This document shows, one piece after another, positions 34,051 through 34,488 of a DNA stretch of 34,488 nucleotides. Position 1 is the stretch's first letter. Every line of letters begins with the position of its first letter. Made by a program: the position numbers and the translations under genes. The notes below the pieces were generated by a model. The model was not told the DNA's origin. It did not search any database and saw nothing but the letters and a program-made list of their open reading frames with translations. The DNA comes from Gemmatimonadota bacterium (GTDB lineage Bacteria; Gemmatimonadota; Gemmatimonadetes; Longimicrobiales; Longimicrobiaceae), in NCBI GenBank assembly GCA_028287185.1, contig JAQBQD010000216.1:1-34488 (forward strand), read 5' to 3'.

Positions 34051-34364
34051 CTACGCCGCCGCGAACCACTCCGCCGCCAGCTCGTCCAGCGTCGTCGCCG
34101 TGCGCGGCGGGATGGTTTCCAGGTACCAGCGCAGGTTGCTGTATCGATGGAGCAGCGCATACGCCATGATGCGCCGCGGCAGCTCCACCGTGAAGTCCGC
34201 GTCCGTGTATCCGCAGCCGAGTAGGAACGCACGGAACAGCGCCGAATCGCCGCAGGTCAGGAAGATGCCGACGGACGCGAAGTCGTACTCCGGCGCGCCG
34301 ACCATCGCCGGCTCGAAGTCGAAAAGCCCGGACACCTCCCAACCTTCGGCGCGTCGGCGGACTA
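34051..34364 (-). pseudogene. 3' remnant of a phosphotransferase (APH-family) gene
   Basis: The last about 104 codons of an aminoglycoside-phosphotransferase/choline-kinase-like protein. The metal-binding motif appears in VSGLFDFEPAMVGAPEYDFAS, followed by helices ending FAAA. The N-terminal ATP-binding half and the catalytic loop are missing. Family-like sequence (RRRAEGWEVSGLF) runs up to about 34362, where an IS-like sequence begins and the frame soon stops at about 34375. This looks like interruption by the insertion sequence. The substrate cannot be told, and such proteins need not act on antibiotics. Confidence 0.75.
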
Positions 34365-34488
34365 GTAGTCAATCACAGATGATTTGACCCGTGGCACTCT
34401 CCGCTGTAGAGTAAGTGCTTTCCCCATGAGGAGAGCCGATGAAGAAACTCTATACGGTGAGCTTGGAAGAAGCGGAACGGGTGCGTCT
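34365..34488 (+). mobile_element. Left end of an IS630-type insertion sequence (runs off the window)
   Basis: A sharp change occurs at about 34363-34368, where a repeated TAG-TAG contains the TA typical of IS630/Tc1-type targets. About 70 bases later a transposase-like start codon with a good ribosome site follows. The right end lies outside the window, so the terminal inverted repeat cannot be checked. Confidence 0.6.
34439..34488 (+). CDS. IS630-family transposase start, partial
   Basis: Only 16 codons are visible: MKKLYTVSLEEAERVR. This resembles the N-terminus of the helix-turn-helix part of IS630-family transposases (KxYxVxLxxxER). AGGAG lies about eight bases before the ATG. The call rests on a short stretch and on the interrupted gene beside it. 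Confidence 0.6.
   Translation, partial: MKKLYTVSLEEAERVR

Overview
The window is GC-rich, densely packed bacterial chromosome. The gene set and gene order (mre/rod genes next to accD and folC, a type-3 prolyl-tRNA synthetase, System I cytochrome c maturation, pinensin-like peptide precursors) suggest Gemmatimonadota, most likely near Longimicrobium. That assignment is inference from gene content, not from a marker gene. GTG and TTG starts and 1-4 base stop/start overlaps are common, and the recognisable promoters have a TAnnTT-type -10 box.

Layout. 1-4156: end of a cell-shape protein (MreC or PBP2), mreD, rodA, then accD and folC. 4331-5309: a DUF4160/DUF2442 pair. 5449-10170: hisS, proS and lysA, each a separate housekeeping gene. 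10171-10576: a 105-base MITE-like inverted repeat and a strong shared terminator. 10577-13863: a minus-strand DUF4015 glycoside-hydrolase-like lipoprotein, a plus-strand run of three small RiPP (pinensin/lanthipeptide-like) precursors with their own promoter and terminator, and a minus-strand lipoprotein. 14219-19025: guaA, then a 957-residue HExxH metallopeptidase-like protein. 19385-21430: a STAS-like protein, then a lower-GC pair made of a trypsin-fold peptidase and a 74-residue companion. 21655-23659: a decayed 5' copy of dtd, a secreted metallo-beta-lactamase-fold protein, intact dtd and a small protein. 23968-26975: maf, then an overlapping trio of glpK, a YfiM-like protein and a zinc-ribbon membrane protein. 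27301-33256: an operon for cytochrome c maturation (ccmE, F, H, a CcmI-like zinc-ribbon gene, A, B, C, D). 33313-34488: a low-GC HEPN-like gene, the 3' end of a phosphotransferase gene, and the start of an IS630-type insertion sequence that appears to have cut it.

How the genes work together. The cytochrome c maturation operon is the largest functional unit. CcmA/B/C load haem onto CcmE, which carries it to the CcmF/CcmH ligase. Here CcmE has the rarer Cys-x3-Tyr haem-binding motif instead of His-x3-Tyr, and CcmH has one cysteine where CxxC is expected, so the thiol chemistry looks altered as a set. The three RiPP precursors share leader and core patterns but no modification enzyme lies in the window. 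The peptidase and its companion share a sequence segment, which suggests they work together. The right edge looks like accessory, recently rearranged DNA.
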